Assembly: GCA_030671225.1 (NCBI GenBank)
Contig: DAOVAE010000044.1
Location: 1-8,102 of the forward strand
Direction: 5' to 3'
Origin: Desulfobacteraceae bacterium
GTDB lineage: Bacteria; Desulfobacterota; Desulfobacteria; Desulfobacterales; UBA11574
Length of the DNA stretch: 8,102 nucleotides
In this document: in pieces, positions 1-6,387 of the stretch
Layout: every line of letters begins with the position of its first letter
Position numbering within the stretch: the first letter of the stretch is position 1
Made by a program: the position numbers and the translations under genes
Notes under the pieces: model-generated
Database searches by the model: none
Seen by the model: only the letters and a program-made list of their open reading frames with translations
What the model was told of the DNA's origin: nothing

Positions 1-1
1 A

Positions 2-196
<195 letters not shown>

Positions 197-230
197 AACT
201 CGATTGAAATCGATTTATTTCAAGGAACTA

Positions 231-248
231 AACTATTACGAAATAGTT
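231..248. repeat. Small inverted repeat upstream of the NifU-like gene
   Basis: AACTAT (231-236) and ATAGTT (243-248) are perfect 6-bp arms around a 6-base loop, 25 bases before the ATG of the NifU-like gene. An A run follows instead of a T run, so it is not a + strand terminator. It could be an operator or a weak leader hairpin, or chance in A+T-rich DNA. Confidence 0.3.
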
Positions 249-273
249 AAAAAATGAAAGTGAGGGGGATATT

Positions 274-495
274 ATGAAACAAAGAGTTCAGACCGTAATA
301 AACAAGATCAGGCCAATGCTGCAGGCAGATGGTGGCGATGTGGAGCTTGTCGATGTAAAGGACGGTGTTGTAAAGGTACGCTTGCAGGGCGCATGCGTCG
401 GATGCCCCATGTCACAGATGACCCTGAAAAATGGGATAGAAAAATTTTTAAAGAAGGAGATTCCGGAGATAAAATCGGTGGAATCGGCTGACTGA
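274..495 (+). CDS. NifU family Fe-S cluster scaffold/carrier protein (Nfu-type domain alone)
   Basis: This 73-residue protein is a stand-alone NifU C-terminal (Nfu) domain. The family binds a [4Fe-4S] cluster, usually between two subunits, and passes it to apo-enzymes in the cytoplasm. Key signs are the N-terminal helix with IRPMLQADGGDVELV (residues 12-26), a short beta region (KVRLQGAC), and the cluster motif C41-V-G-C44 followed by PMSQMTLKNGIEKFL. No IscU-type N-terminal domain, ferredoxin-like centre or degenerate HesB-type domain is attached, so it is the minimal form common in anaerobes. The ATG is preceded by a purine-rich GAGGGGG at 262-268, which supports this start. It follows tgt by 77 bases and precedes the aminotransferase by 276 bases, so operon membership is uncertain. 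Which client enzymes it serves cannot be told from here. Confidence 0.92.
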   Translation: MKQRVQTVINKIRPMLQADGGDVELVDVKDGVVKVRLQGACVGCPMSQMTLKNGIEKFLKKEIPEIKSVESAD

Positions 496-771
496 TAAAA
501 AAAATTCAACAAACCGGGCTTGATTAAAACCTCAAAGCTCTATTCATGTCTTCCCAAGCCACCAAAGCACAGTGGAGGAGTAGCGGAAGGACTTCCATAC
601 ACATAGATTTTTGTTGAAGATTTTTACAGAAAAGGCTTGCATCCGGCAACCCAATATTTATATATTAAATCGTTTAGTTTGCTTCATTATTCCATGTTCT
701 AAGCAAAAGTTTAAGTCTCAAAAAAACTCTCGTATTTTAAACAAGCTGTAGGTTTCCTTGACGTTATCCAT
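496..771. other. Intergenic gap of 276 bp, no gene recognised
   Basis: I see no convincing gene here. The longest short reading frames are about 20 codons, lack a good ribosome binding site and resemble nothing I know. No stem followed by a T run marks a terminator for the NifU-like gene. The A+T-rich part around 655-670 is the best place for a promoter of the following aminotransferase. Confidence 0.5.
637..666 (+). promoter_or_regulatory. Weak candidate sigma-70-type promoter for the aminotransferase gene
   Basis: TTGCAT (637-642) and TATATT (661-666) are separated by 18 bases. The -10 box matches the consensus in five of six positions, but the -35 box only in its TTG. The start codon is about 100 bases further on. 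This is a pattern match only, and in A+T-rich DNA such matches arise by chance. Confidence 0.22.
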
Positions 772-1953
772 ATGACAATAGCAGAACATATCAAGACCAT
801 ACAAGCCGGATCTTCCTGGATACGAAGGATGTTTGAAGAGGGTGCCCGCCTTAAGGCCGAGCATGGTGCTGAAAAAGTGTTTGATTTCAGCCTGGGCAAC
901 CCGAATCTGGACCCACCGGAAAAATTTCGGGCCACACTCAAGGATGCTTTAATGTCCTCGGAAACAGGATATCATGGCTATATGCCCAATACCGGTTATC
1001 CGCATGTTCGCAAGGCTGTTGCTGATTTCCTTAGCAAAGAACAGCAGGCACAGGTTACGGAAAACGAGGTAATCATGACCTGTGGTGCTGCCGGTGCCCT
1101 GAATGTTATCCTGAAAGCAATTCTCGATCCGGAAGATGAGGTTATTACTCCGGCCCCTTTTTTTGTTGAATATCAATATTATGCGGATAACCATGGCGGA
1201 AGCCTTAAGACTGTTAAAACAAAACCGGATTTTAATTTGGACATTGATGCTGTTTCCGCTGCCATAACTCAAAAGACCAAGGCCATTCTAATAAACTCTC
1301 CGAATAACCCCACAGGTCAGGTATATTCAAAAGAAAGTCTCGATGAACTCGGAGCGCTTTTACAAGAAAAAGGGAGAAAGCTTAACAGGACCATATATCT
1401 TATAGCAGATGAGCCTTATCGCAAGATCGTTTTCGACGGTTTCAAGGTTCCGAGCATCTTTAAAAGTTATAGTGAGAGTATCATAGCCACCTCATATTCA
1501 AAGGACATTTCCATCCCCGGGGAGCGTATCGGCTTTCTGGCGGTCAATCCTCAAGCTGAATTTAAAAAAGATCTGACAGGCGGCATGGCACTGACCAACA
1601 GGATCCTCGGTTTTGTCAATGCACCGGCCCTTATGCAACGGGCAATAGCATCCCTTCAGGGAGAGAGCGTCGATATTTCTGAGTATTCCCGGAAAAGAGA
1701 CCTTTTATGCGATGGCCTTGCGGATTGCGGCTACGGTTTCGTAAAACCGTCCGGTGCTTTTTATCTTTTTCCCAGAACCCCTTCTCCTGATGATATTAAA
1801 TTCGTTCAGGCCCTTCAGGAGGAACTGATTTTAGCGGTGCCGGGCAGCGGTTTCGGCGGACCCGGTCATTTCAGAATCGCCTTTTGCGTGGCTGATGAAA
1901 CTATTATAAATGCCATGCCCGGATTCAAACGGGTCATGGAAAAGTTTAAATAG
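772..1953 (+). CDS. Pyridoxal phosphate-dependent aminotransferase, class I/II (aspartate aminotransferase fold)
   Basis: This 393-residue cytoplasmic enzyme of PLP fold type I moves an amino group between an amino acid and a 2-oxo acid. Residues 1-45 carry the N-terminal arm and FSLGNPNLDPP, the substrate-side segment of this family. TCGAAGALN (103-111) sits where the PLP-phosphate loop is expected. NSPNNPTG (175-182) contains the Asn that contacts the PLP ring, DEPY (213-216) the Asp-Tyr pair, and SYSKDISIPGERIGF (241-255) the Schiff-base lysine K244. R368 in FRIAF is the expected alpha-carboxylate-binding arginine. Length is normal and nothing is broken. ATG 772 is the first start after an in-frame TAA at 712-714; no clear Shine-Dalgarno precedes it, which is odd beside the strong sites of its neighbours. 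It ends 76 bases before the epimerase with no terminator between, so the two may be co-transcribed. Substrate is not readable; a role feeding amino-acid carbon to propionyl-CoA is inference. Confidence 0.93.
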   Translation: MTIAEHIKTIQAGSSWIRRMFEEGARLKAEHGAEKVFDFSLGNPNLDPPEKFRATLKDALMSSETGYHGYMPNTGYPHVRKAVADFLSKEQQAQVTENEVIMTCGAAGALNVILKAILDPEDEVITPAPFFVEYQYYADNHGGSLKTVKTKPDFNLDIDAVSAAITQKTKAILINSPNNPTGQVYSKESLDELGALLQEKGRKLNRTIYLIADEPYRKIVFDGFKVPSIFKSYSESIIATSYSKDISIPGERIGFLAVNPQAEFKKDLTGGMALTNRILGFVNAPALMQRAIASLQGESVDISEYSRKRDLLCDGLADCGYGFVKPSGAFYLFPRTPSPDDIKFVQALQEELILAVPGSGFGGPGHFRIAFCVADETIINAMPGFKRVMEKFK

Positions 1954-2029
1954 GCGCAAAATTTAAATTATAACTACTAAACCGCTAAACAACTCAACCA
2001 TTTGACTAATTCCGGCAAAGGAGGTTTCC

Positions 2030-2431
2030 ATGAAAATATTAAAAATAGACCATCTCGGAATAGCAGTTAACAGTATCGATGACGGAAAAAGTTTATGGAC
2101 GGATGCTCTCGGACTTGCCTTTGAAGGTTCCGAGACAGTTGAAGAGCAGAAAGTTACAACCGCCTTTTTTCCGGTGGGAGAAAGTGAGGTGGAGCTTCTT
2201 GAATCCACTGCACCGGATGGGCCGATAGCCAAATTCCTGGAAAAGAAAGGCCAAGGAATCCATCATGTTGCTTTCCGTGTGGAAAATATCGAAGAGGCCT
2301 TGGAAGAATTAAAGCAAAAAGGCATAAAGCTTATTGACGAAAAACCGAGAAAAGGTGCCGGCGGCGCAAAGATTGCTTTCCTGCATCCCAAAGCGACCAA
2401 CGGCGTTCTGGTGGAACTGTGTGAAAGATAA
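2030..2431 (+). CDS. mce: Methylmalonyl-CoA epimerase
   Basis: This 133-residue protein of the vicinal-oxygen-chelate (glyoxalase-like) superfamily interconverts (S)- and (R)-methylmalonyl-CoA, joining the carboxylase to the mutase. Two beta-alpha-beta-beta-beta modules are visible: residues 1-58, from KIDHLGIAV to ESEVELLE, and 76-131, from GIHHVAFRV to VLVELCE. Likely metal ligands are H8, Q40 (in EEQKV), one of H78/H79 and E129, the usual His-Gln-His-Glu set of this family. The segment [16 protein letters not shown] and the ending NGVLVEL are typical of epimerases rather than glyoxalase I. AAAGGAGGT at 2017-2025 lies 4 bases before the ATG and fixes the start. A strong intrinsic terminator follows at 2463-2504, so the gene closes its own unit, perhaps with the aminotransferase upstream, and is separated from the mutase it works with. 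Length is normal for the family. Confidence 0.95.
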   Translation: MKILKIDHLGIAVNSIDDGKSLWTDALGLAFEGSETVEEQKVTTAFFPVGESEVELLESTAPDGPIAKFLEKKGQGIHHVAFRVENIEEALEELKQKGIKLIDEKPRKGAGGAKIAFLHPKATNGVLVELCER

Positions 2432-2462
2432 TATATTATCCCTTAATTGTAAATTTTGCTTG

Positions 2463-2504
2463 CCCAGTGAAATACAGAGTCAATTTCACCGGGGTGCTTT
2501 TTTT
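2463..2504 (+). terminator. Intrinsic terminator after the epimerase gene
   Basis: CCC-A-GTGAAAT (2463-2473) pairs with ATTTCAC-C-GGG (2483-2493) around a 9-base loop: 10 of 11 positions pair, with one A/C mismatch. After four bases (GTGC) a run of seven T follows (2498-2504). The gap between stem and T run is slightly long, but the arrangement fits a Rho-independent terminator for + strand transcription, 31 bases past the epimerase stop. It implies that the mutase-meaB unit has its own promoter between here and 2622. Confidence 0.75.
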
Positions 2505-2544
2505 GGCAAAATTTTTAAACAGTACAATTTCTTTATCGAGAATA

Positions 2545-2606
2545 ATTGAATATTTCCAATTGAATATTGATATGATTTTTCAATTATTCAATATTCAATT
2601 TTCAAT
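2545..2606. repeat. Inverted pair of degenerate 7-bp tandem repeats upstream of the mutase gene
   Basis: The left array has four 7-bp units, ATTGAAT, ATTTCCA, ATTGAAT and ATTGATA (2545-2572). After a 5-base spacer the right array holds inverted units TTTCAAT (2578-2584), one extra T, ATTCAAT, ATTCAAT and TTTCAAT (2586-2606). A perfect 13-bp inverted repeat, AATTGAATATTGA (2558-2570) and TCAATATTCAATT (2588-2600), results, and a second pair GAATAATTGAA (2540-2550) / TTCAATTATTC (2579-2589) overlaps it, so the two hairpins exclude each other. The array ends 2 bases before the mutase ribosome binding site (2609-2616). The transcript leader or the promoter must run through it; function unknown. 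Confidence 0.75.
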
Positions 2607-2621
2607 CCAAAGGAGGATGCC

Positions 2622-4745
2622 ATGGCAGAACATCCTGATTTGCAGAAATGGAAAGAGCTATCTACCAAACAGCTTAGGGGAAGACCGCTGGAAGACCTCA
2701 ACTGGGAGACCCCTGAAGGGATAAAGGTAAAGCCGCTGTATACGGCCGAAGACCTTGAAGGGATGGAGCATGTGAACACCCTTCCGGGTTTTGAACCCTA
2801 TGTGCGGGGCCCCATGGCCACAATGTATGCCGGAAGACCCTGGACCGTTCGCCAGTATGCTGGTTTTTCCACAGCAAAAAAGTCGAACGAATTTTACAGA
2901 AGAAACCTGGCTGCCGGTCAGACCGGGCTTTCGGTGGCCTTTGATCTTGCAACCCACAGAGGATATGATTCAGATCATCCCAGGGTTGTGGGCGATATCG
3001 GCAAGGCTGGTGTGGCCGTCGATTCTATCGAGGATATGAAGAACCTTTTCGATCAAATCCCTCTGGACAAGGTAACGGTCTCCATGACTATGAACGGTGC
3101 GGTTCTACCGGTTATGGCAGGCTACATAGTTGCCGCCGAAGAACAGGGCGTCGGGCAGGAAAAACTGGGAGGCACAATCCAGAACGACATTTTAAAGGAA
3201 TACCTGACCAGAAACACCTATATCTATCCACCGGAACCCTCCATGCGGATCGTATCAGATATCATAGGATACTGCTCCAAAAATATGCCCAGGTACAATA
3301 CCGTCAGTATCAGCGGATACCACATGATGGAGGCCGGGGCCAACTCTGTTCTTCAAACCGCATTTACCCTGGCGGACGGGCTCGAATATGTCAAGGCCGC
3401 CTTAGCGGCAGGGCTCGATATCGATGCGTTTGCTCCGCGTCTGTCGTTTTTCTTCGGGGTAGGAATGAACTTTTTCATGGAAATTGCAATGTTAAGGGCT
3501 GCCCGTTTTCTGTGGCATAAAATCATCAGCCAGTTCAACCCAAAAAACCCCAAATCCCTCATGTTAAGAACCCATGTCCAGACATCGGGCTGGAGCCTGA
3601 CCGAGCAGGATCCGTATAACAATATCATCCGAACTACCCTTGAGGCTCTGGCTGCTACACTGGGCGGAACACAGTCTTTGCATACCAACTCTTTTGATGA
3701 GGCTGTAAGCCTTCCCACGGATCTTTCCTCCCGGATTGCCAGGAATACCCAGATTGTTATTCAGGAAGAGTCTGAGATCCGTCGTGTGGTCGACCCGTTA
3801 GGAGGTTCATATTATGTTGAGGCTTTAACTGATGGGATTATCAAGGAGGCCACAAAGATCATGGATGAGGTGGCAGAGCTGGGTGGAATGGCCAGGGCCA
3901 TTGAAACCGGGATGCCAAAGATGCGGATCGAAGAAGCAGCGGCCAGAAAACAGGCCCGAATTGATCAGGGCAAAGATGTGATTGTGGGCGTCAACAAGTA
4001 TCAGATTGAAGAGGAGCCGCTGGAAGATGTTCTGGAGGTTTCGGAGGCTGTTCGTGATGAGCAGATTGCAAGGCTAAAAGAGATAAAGGAGAAACGGGAC
4101 GATGATGCCGTGCGAAGGGCCCTTGAAGGCATAACCAACGCCGCCGAATCCGGTGGAAATCTGCTTGAAGCCTGTATTCCGGCGGTACGGGCGCGGGCAA
4201 CCGTGGGAGAGATATCAGATGCAATGGAGAAGGCTTTCAACCGATATGTAGCCACCACACAGTGTATATCCGGAGCATATGCTGATGAATATGCCGGCAG
4301 CGAGATATTTGCAGCCGTTCGCAAGAGAACAGATCAATTCCAGGAAAAGCACGGGAGAAGACCGCGGATACTGGTAATCAAAATGGGGCAAGACGGTCAT
4401 GATCGGGGAATTAAAGTGATCGCAACAGCATTTGCCGACCTTGGGTTTGACGTGGATATCGGCCCCATGTTCCAGACACCTGAAGAAGCTGCACAGATGG
4501 CTGTGGAGAACGATGTGCATATTGTTGGTGTATCGAGCCTTGCGGCAGGACATAAGGCCCTGGTCCCCCAGCTTGTCGAAGCTCTGAAAGAAAAGGGCGG
4601 CGATGAGGTCCAGGTGGTTGTCGGAGGGGTAATCCCACCTGCTGATTATGATTTTCTGTATCAGGCAGGAGCCAAGGGTGTATTTGGTCCCGGAACTGTT
4701 GTTACGGACTCAGCAAACAAAGTTTTAAACGCATTAGAGGCTTAA
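2622..4745 (+). CDS. scpA: Methylmalonyl-CoA mutase, single-chain, adenosylcobalamin-dependent
   Basis: This 707-residue enzyme interconverts (R)-methylmalonyl-CoA and succinyl-CoA by radical carbon-skeleton rearrangement. An N-terminal TIM-barrel substrate domain (about 30-545) is joined to a C-terminal Rossmann-like B12-binding domain (about 580-705). The cofactor motif DGHDRG (591-596) supplies H593 as lower axial cobalt ligand, with K587 and D591 beside it; GVSSLAAGH (635-643) and [11 protein letters not shown] (666-676) complete the B12 site. In the barrel, [15 protein letters not shown] holds Y79; R197 ([10 protein letters not shown]) and H234 ([11 protein letters not shown]) sit at the positions of the Propionibacterium substrate-site residues, all shifted by the same offset of 10. 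Length and domain order match the homodimeric or catalytic-chain type; no separate small subunit is seen. AAAGGAGG at 2609-2616 gives a strong start. meaB follows after 6 bases. mcmA and mutB are other names for the same family. Confidence 0.97.
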   Translation: MAEHPDLQKWKELSTKQLRGRPLEDLNWETPEGIKVKPLYTAEDLEGMEHVNTLPGFEPYVRGPMATMYAGRPWTVRQYAGFSTAKKSNEFYRRNLAAGQTGLSVAFDLATHRGYDSDHPRVVGDIGKAGVAVDSIEDMKNLFDQIPLDKVTVSMTMNGAVLPVMAGYIVAAEEQGVGQEKLGGTIQNDILKEYLTRNTYIYPPEPSMRIVSDIIGYCSKNMPRYNTVSISGYHMMEAGANSVLQTAFTLADGLEYVKAALAAGLDIDAFAPRLSFFFGVGMNFFMEIAMLRAARFLWHKIISQFNPKNPKSLMLRTHVQTSGWSLTEQDPYNNIIRTTLEALAATLGGTQSLHTNSFDEAVSLPTDLSSRIARNTQIVIQEESEIRRVVDPLGGSYYVEALTDGIIKEATKIMDEVAELGGMARAIETGMPKMRIEEAAARKQARIDQGKDVIVGVNKYQIEEEPLEDVLEVSEAVRDEQIARLKEIKEKRDDDAVRRALEGITNAAESGGNLLEACIPAVRARATVGEISDAMEKAFNRYVATTQCISGAYADEYAGSEIFAAVRKRTDQFQEKHGRRPRILVIKMGQDGHDRGIKVIATAFADLGFDVDIGPMFQTPEEAAQMAVENDVHIVGVSSLAAGHKALVPQLVEALKEKGGDEVQVVVGGVIPPADYDFLYQAGAKGVFGPGTVVTDSANKVLNALEA

Positions 4746-4751
4746 CTCTTA

Positions 4752-5735
4752 ATGGTATCCGATGATCCGCAATATTATGTTCAGGGCGTGCTGGAGTGCA
4801 ACCGGCGTGTACTCGCAAAGACAATTACATTGATCGAAAGTTCTCTCCCTGCACATCAGGAACTGGCTCGAACCATTATCGATTTGTTGATTACTTACTC
4901 CGGCAAGGCTGTGCGCCTTGGAATAACAGGAGTGCCGGGTGTGGGCAAAAGCACGTTTATCGAGAGTCTCGGCACAATGCTTGTGAAAAAAGGACATCGG
5001 GTGGCCGTGCTTGCCGTTGACCCCAGTAGCAAAAGGAGTGGTGGAAGCGTACTGGCGGATAAAACACGCATGGAAAAGCTGGCTATTGAAGAGAAAGCCT
5101 TTATCAGGCCTTCTCCTTCAGGGGGCACTCTGGGCGGGGTTGCAAGAAAAACCCGTGAGACAATGATTGTTTGCGAAGCCGCCGGTTTTAACGTTATGAT
5201 TGTTGAAACCGTAGGCGTCGGCCAGTCTGAAACCACGGTGTCATCCATGGTCGATTTTTTTCTGGTACTGATGATCGCGGGCGCAGGGGATGAACTGCAG
5301 GGGATAAAAAAGGGAGTTCTGGAATTAGCGGATACCGTTGCCGTTAACAAGGCAGACGGTGACAATGTTGAAAAAGCAGAATTTGCCAGAAAGCAGTATG
5401 AGACAGCCCTCCACTTTTTAGCACCTTCGTCTCCCAATTGGACGCCGCCTGTTCTTACCTGCAGTGCCCTGGAGATGATTGACATTGATTTAATCTGGGA
5501 GACGGTTTTAGACCACCGAAAAAAATTTATGGCCACCGGAGAGCTTGAGGCAAACAGGAGAAAACAGGCCGTTGACTGGGTGTGGTCCCTAGTAAAAGAG
5601 GGCCTGAAAGAGCAGTTTTATAAAAATGCTGAGATTAAAAAGATGCTGCCAGAGATCTTAAAAGATGTAGCAAACGGTACGACTGCATCAACAGTAGCCG
5701 CAAACCGATTACTTTGTTTGCTTGACAATAACTAA
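4752..5735 (+). CDS. meaB: MeaB/ArgK-family GTPase, chaperone of methylmalonyl-CoA mutase
   Basis: This 327-residue P-loop GTPase of the MeaB/ArgK/MMAA family forms a complex with methylmalonyl-CoA mutase, gates loading of adenosylcobalamin and protects the enzyme from inactivation. Visible are an N-terminal helical part (1-55), Walker A GVPGVGKST (60-68), the family signature VDPSSKRSGGSVLADKTRM (89-107), RPSPSGGTLGG (119-129), the Walker B/switch region VETVGVGQSE (151-160) and the guanine-specificity motif NKAD (199-202). A C-terminal helical arm, used for dimerisation in the family, follows. Length is typical. The gene begins 6 bases after the mutase stop. The only upstream purine block, AGAGG at 4736-4740, lies inside the mutase's last codons, so translational coupling is likely. 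Direct adjacency to the mutase makes the older idea of an arginine/ornithine transport kinase (ArgK) very unlikely here. Confidence 0.96.
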   Translation: MVSDDPQYYVQGVLECNRRVLAKTITLIESSLPAHQELARTIIDLLITYSGKAVRLGITGVPGVGKSTFIESLGTMLVKKGHRVAVLAVDPSSKRSGGSVLADKTRMEKLAIEEKAFIRPSPSGGTLGGVARKTRETMIVCEAAGFNVMIVETVGVGQSETTVSSMVDFFLVLMIAGAGDELQGIKKGVLELADTVAVNKADGDNVEKAEFARKQYETALHFLAPSSPNWTPPVLTCSALEMIDIDLIWETVLDHRKKFMATGELEANRRKQAVDWVWSLVKEGLKEQFYKNAEIKKMLPEILKDVANGTTASTVAANRLLCLLDNN

Positions 5736-5738
5736 TGG

Positions 5739-5775
5739 TCTCGTAAAAAGTCAGAAAAGCAACCTTTTTACGAGA
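5739..5775. repeat. 12-bp perfect hairpin just after meaB
   Basis: TCTCGTAAAAAG (5739-5750) and CTTTTTACGAGA (5764-5775) are perfect 12-bp arms around a 13-base loop, 3 bases past the meaB stop. No T run follows, so it is at best a weak terminator, although its place after a stop codon would suit transcript end formation or 3'-end protection. Its left arm is also the left end of the larger inverted repeat 5741-5893. Confidence 0.65.
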
Positions 5776-5893
5776 GTGTTTCGTATTTAGTATTTAGTGT
5801 TTAAAGAACTAATAAGATGGTATATCAGCACATATTTCAGACAAAATACAAAATACTAAACACCAAACAATTAATGAATTCGACTTTTTACGA
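5741..5893. repeat. Small palindromic (MITE-like) non-coding element framed by a 12-bp inverted repeat
   Basis: TCGTAAAAAGTC (5741-5752) and GACTTTTTACGA (5882-5893) are perfect inverted copies at the two ends of a 153-bp A+T-rich stretch with no gene. Inside are two arrays of 7-bp units facing each other (5776-5803, 5842-5869), and each end also forms its own local hairpin. The nested symmetry fits a mobile or formerly mobile non-autonomous palindromic element, or a bacterial interspersed repeat. No transposase and no clear target-site duplication are seen, so the class is inference. Confidence 0.5.
5776..5869. repeat. Facing pair of degenerate 7-bp tandem repeats between meaB and the small barrel protein gene
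   Basis: The left array (5776-5803) is GTGTTTC, GTATTTA, GTATTTA, GTGTTTA. After a 38-base spacer the right array (5842-5869) is CAAAATA, CAAAATA, CTAAACA, CCAAACA, the same kind of unit on the other strand. The best-matching pair, 5783-5795 against 5851-5863, agrees in 12 of 13 positions when inverted. Four units face four units, as at 2545-2606, but the unit sequence differs. Confidence 0.7.
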
Positions 5894-5899
5894 ATTCAT
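5874..5899. repeat. 9-bp perfect hairpin before the small barrel protein gene
   Basis: ATGAATTCG (5874-5882) and CGAATTCAT (5891-5899) are perfect inverted copies around the 8-base loop ACTTTTTA. It lies 5 bases before the strong ribosome binding site AAAGGAGG (5905-5912), so it would fold in the leader of the next gene. Its loop overlaps the right end of the 5741-5893 inverted repeat. Confidence 0.55.
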
Positions 5900-5920
5900 A
5901 AAAGAAAGGAGGATTGCAAA

Positions 5921-6208
5921 ATGGCGGTTAAAATAATAATTAAAAGGATAGTACCGGAAAACAAGGCTGAAGCGTTAAAACCTCTTCTTCAAAAGCTGAG
6001 GAACCTGGCCATGCAACAACCGGGCTACATTTCCGGGGAAACATTTAAGAGAATCGATCGTCCGGGTGAGAGTCTTGTGGTTAGTACCTGGCAATCCATG
6101 GAAGACTGGAGGAAATGGGTTGTTAACGACATGAGAAAGGGCACCCAGGAAAAAATTGATCATCTGCTTGGAGAAAAAACCGATTACGAAATTTATTCAT
6201 ATGATTAA
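5921..6208 (+). CDS. Small antibiotic biosynthesis monooxygenase (ABM)-like, dimeric alpha/beta-barrel protein, function unknown
   Basis: This 95-residue protein has the look of the ABM/dimeric ferredoxin-like barrel family: a first strand KIIIKRIV (4-11), a helix rich in Leu/Lys (14-31), PGYISGETFKR (34-44) as second strand, SLVVSTWQS (51-59) as third strand, EDWRKWVVND (61-70) as helix and a final strand YEIYSYD. The PGY...G...STW-S-EDW pattern is typical of ABM-domain proteins. These work as small dimers; members include quinone-forming monooxygenases, heme-degrading IsdG-type enzymes and many of unknown role. The Asn-Trp-His set of IsdG is not evident in its usual order, so heme degradation is not supported. 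AAAGGAGG at 5905-5912 fixes the start. It lies between meaB and the carboxyltransferase, on the same strand, but gaps of 185 and 179 bases leave co-transcription open. A link to methylmalonyl-CoA metabolism is only suggested by position. Confidence 0.8.
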   Translation: MAVKIIIKRIVPENKAEALKPLLQKLRNLAMQQPGYISGETFKRIDRPGESLVVSTWQSMEDWRKWVVNDMRKGTQEKIDHLLGEKTDYEIYSYD

Positions 6209-6247
6209 ACGGTGGACTTTGAAACAGATTGACAGGGTTAATTAATA

Positions 6248-6280
6248 ATAGAATACTTTATTGTTAAAAAGGTATTCTAT
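6248..6280. repeat. Hairpin after the small barrel protein gene, possible weak terminator
   Basis: ATAGAATAC (6248-6256) and GTATTCTAT (6272-6280) are perfect 9-bp arms; allowing one G-U pair, the stem reaches 12 pairs with a 9-base loop. It starts 40 bases past the stop of the small barrel protein gene. A run of six T occurs only some 15 bases later (6295-6300), too far for a classical terminator. It may slow or process the transcript. Confidence 0.4.
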
Positions 6281-6309
6281 CACAAACCAATTTCATTTTT
6301 TACGAAGAA

Positions 6310-6327
6310 GTATTTTTTGGCCTATAT
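6310..6327 (+). repeat. Direct repeat copy 1, upstream of the carboxyltransferase gene
   Basis: GTATTTTTTGGCCTATAT occurs 60 bases before the carboxyltransferase ATG, and a near copy, GTATTTTTTGGGCTTATAT, occurs at 7982-8000 after that gene and upstream of the predicted next gene. The two differ by one substitution and one inserted base. Both lie in gene leaders, so a shared regulatory or transcript-start element is possible. Confidence 0.45.
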
Positions 6328-6387
6328 GCAGGATGTTGAATCAGCATGAAATAAAGGTCGATCTGGAGAGATGAAAGGAATTTTATA

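Noticed and set aside
254..277. Seven-codon leader frame (MKVRGIL) whose TGA overlaps the NifU-like start as ATGA
   Set aside because: There is no Shine-Dalgarno before its ATG, and the product has no regulatory signature such as a codon run; a chance frame is more likely.
546..617. 23-codon frame in the gap before the aminotransferase
   Set aside because: Too short, no ribosome binding site and no recognisable motif.
2503..2528. Promoter-like TTGGCA with TACAAT upstream of the mutase
   Set aside because: The spacer is 14 bases and the -35 overlaps the terminator T run. A promoter is needed in this gap, but I cannot place it.
2432..2621. Cobalamin riboswitch before the B12-dependent mutase
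   Set aside because: The gap is 190 bases and filled by the terminator and repeat arrays; no B12-box-like conserved core (GCCACTG type) is present.
2334..2724. Two plus-strand open frames running across the epimerase end and the mutase start
   Set aside because: They read through the terminator and the heptamer arrays, overlap two firm genes in other frames and have no family resemblance.
4895..5536. Long minus-strand open frame (213 codons) opposite meaB
   Set aside because: It is fully antisense to a well-supported MeaB GTPase, resembles no family I know and has Ser/Thr/Pro-rich shadow composition.
6229..6254. Perfect -35 box TTGACA (6229-6234) with TAGAAT (6249-6254)
   Set aside because: The spacer is only 14 bases, and the alternative TACTTT (6254-6259) is 19 bases away. 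Neither gives a credible sigma-70 promoter, so I did not list it as a feature.
6317..6330. Possible sigma-54 site, TTGGCCTATATGCA
   Set aside because: Only 7 bases separate GG from GC, while the -24/-12 elements need 10.
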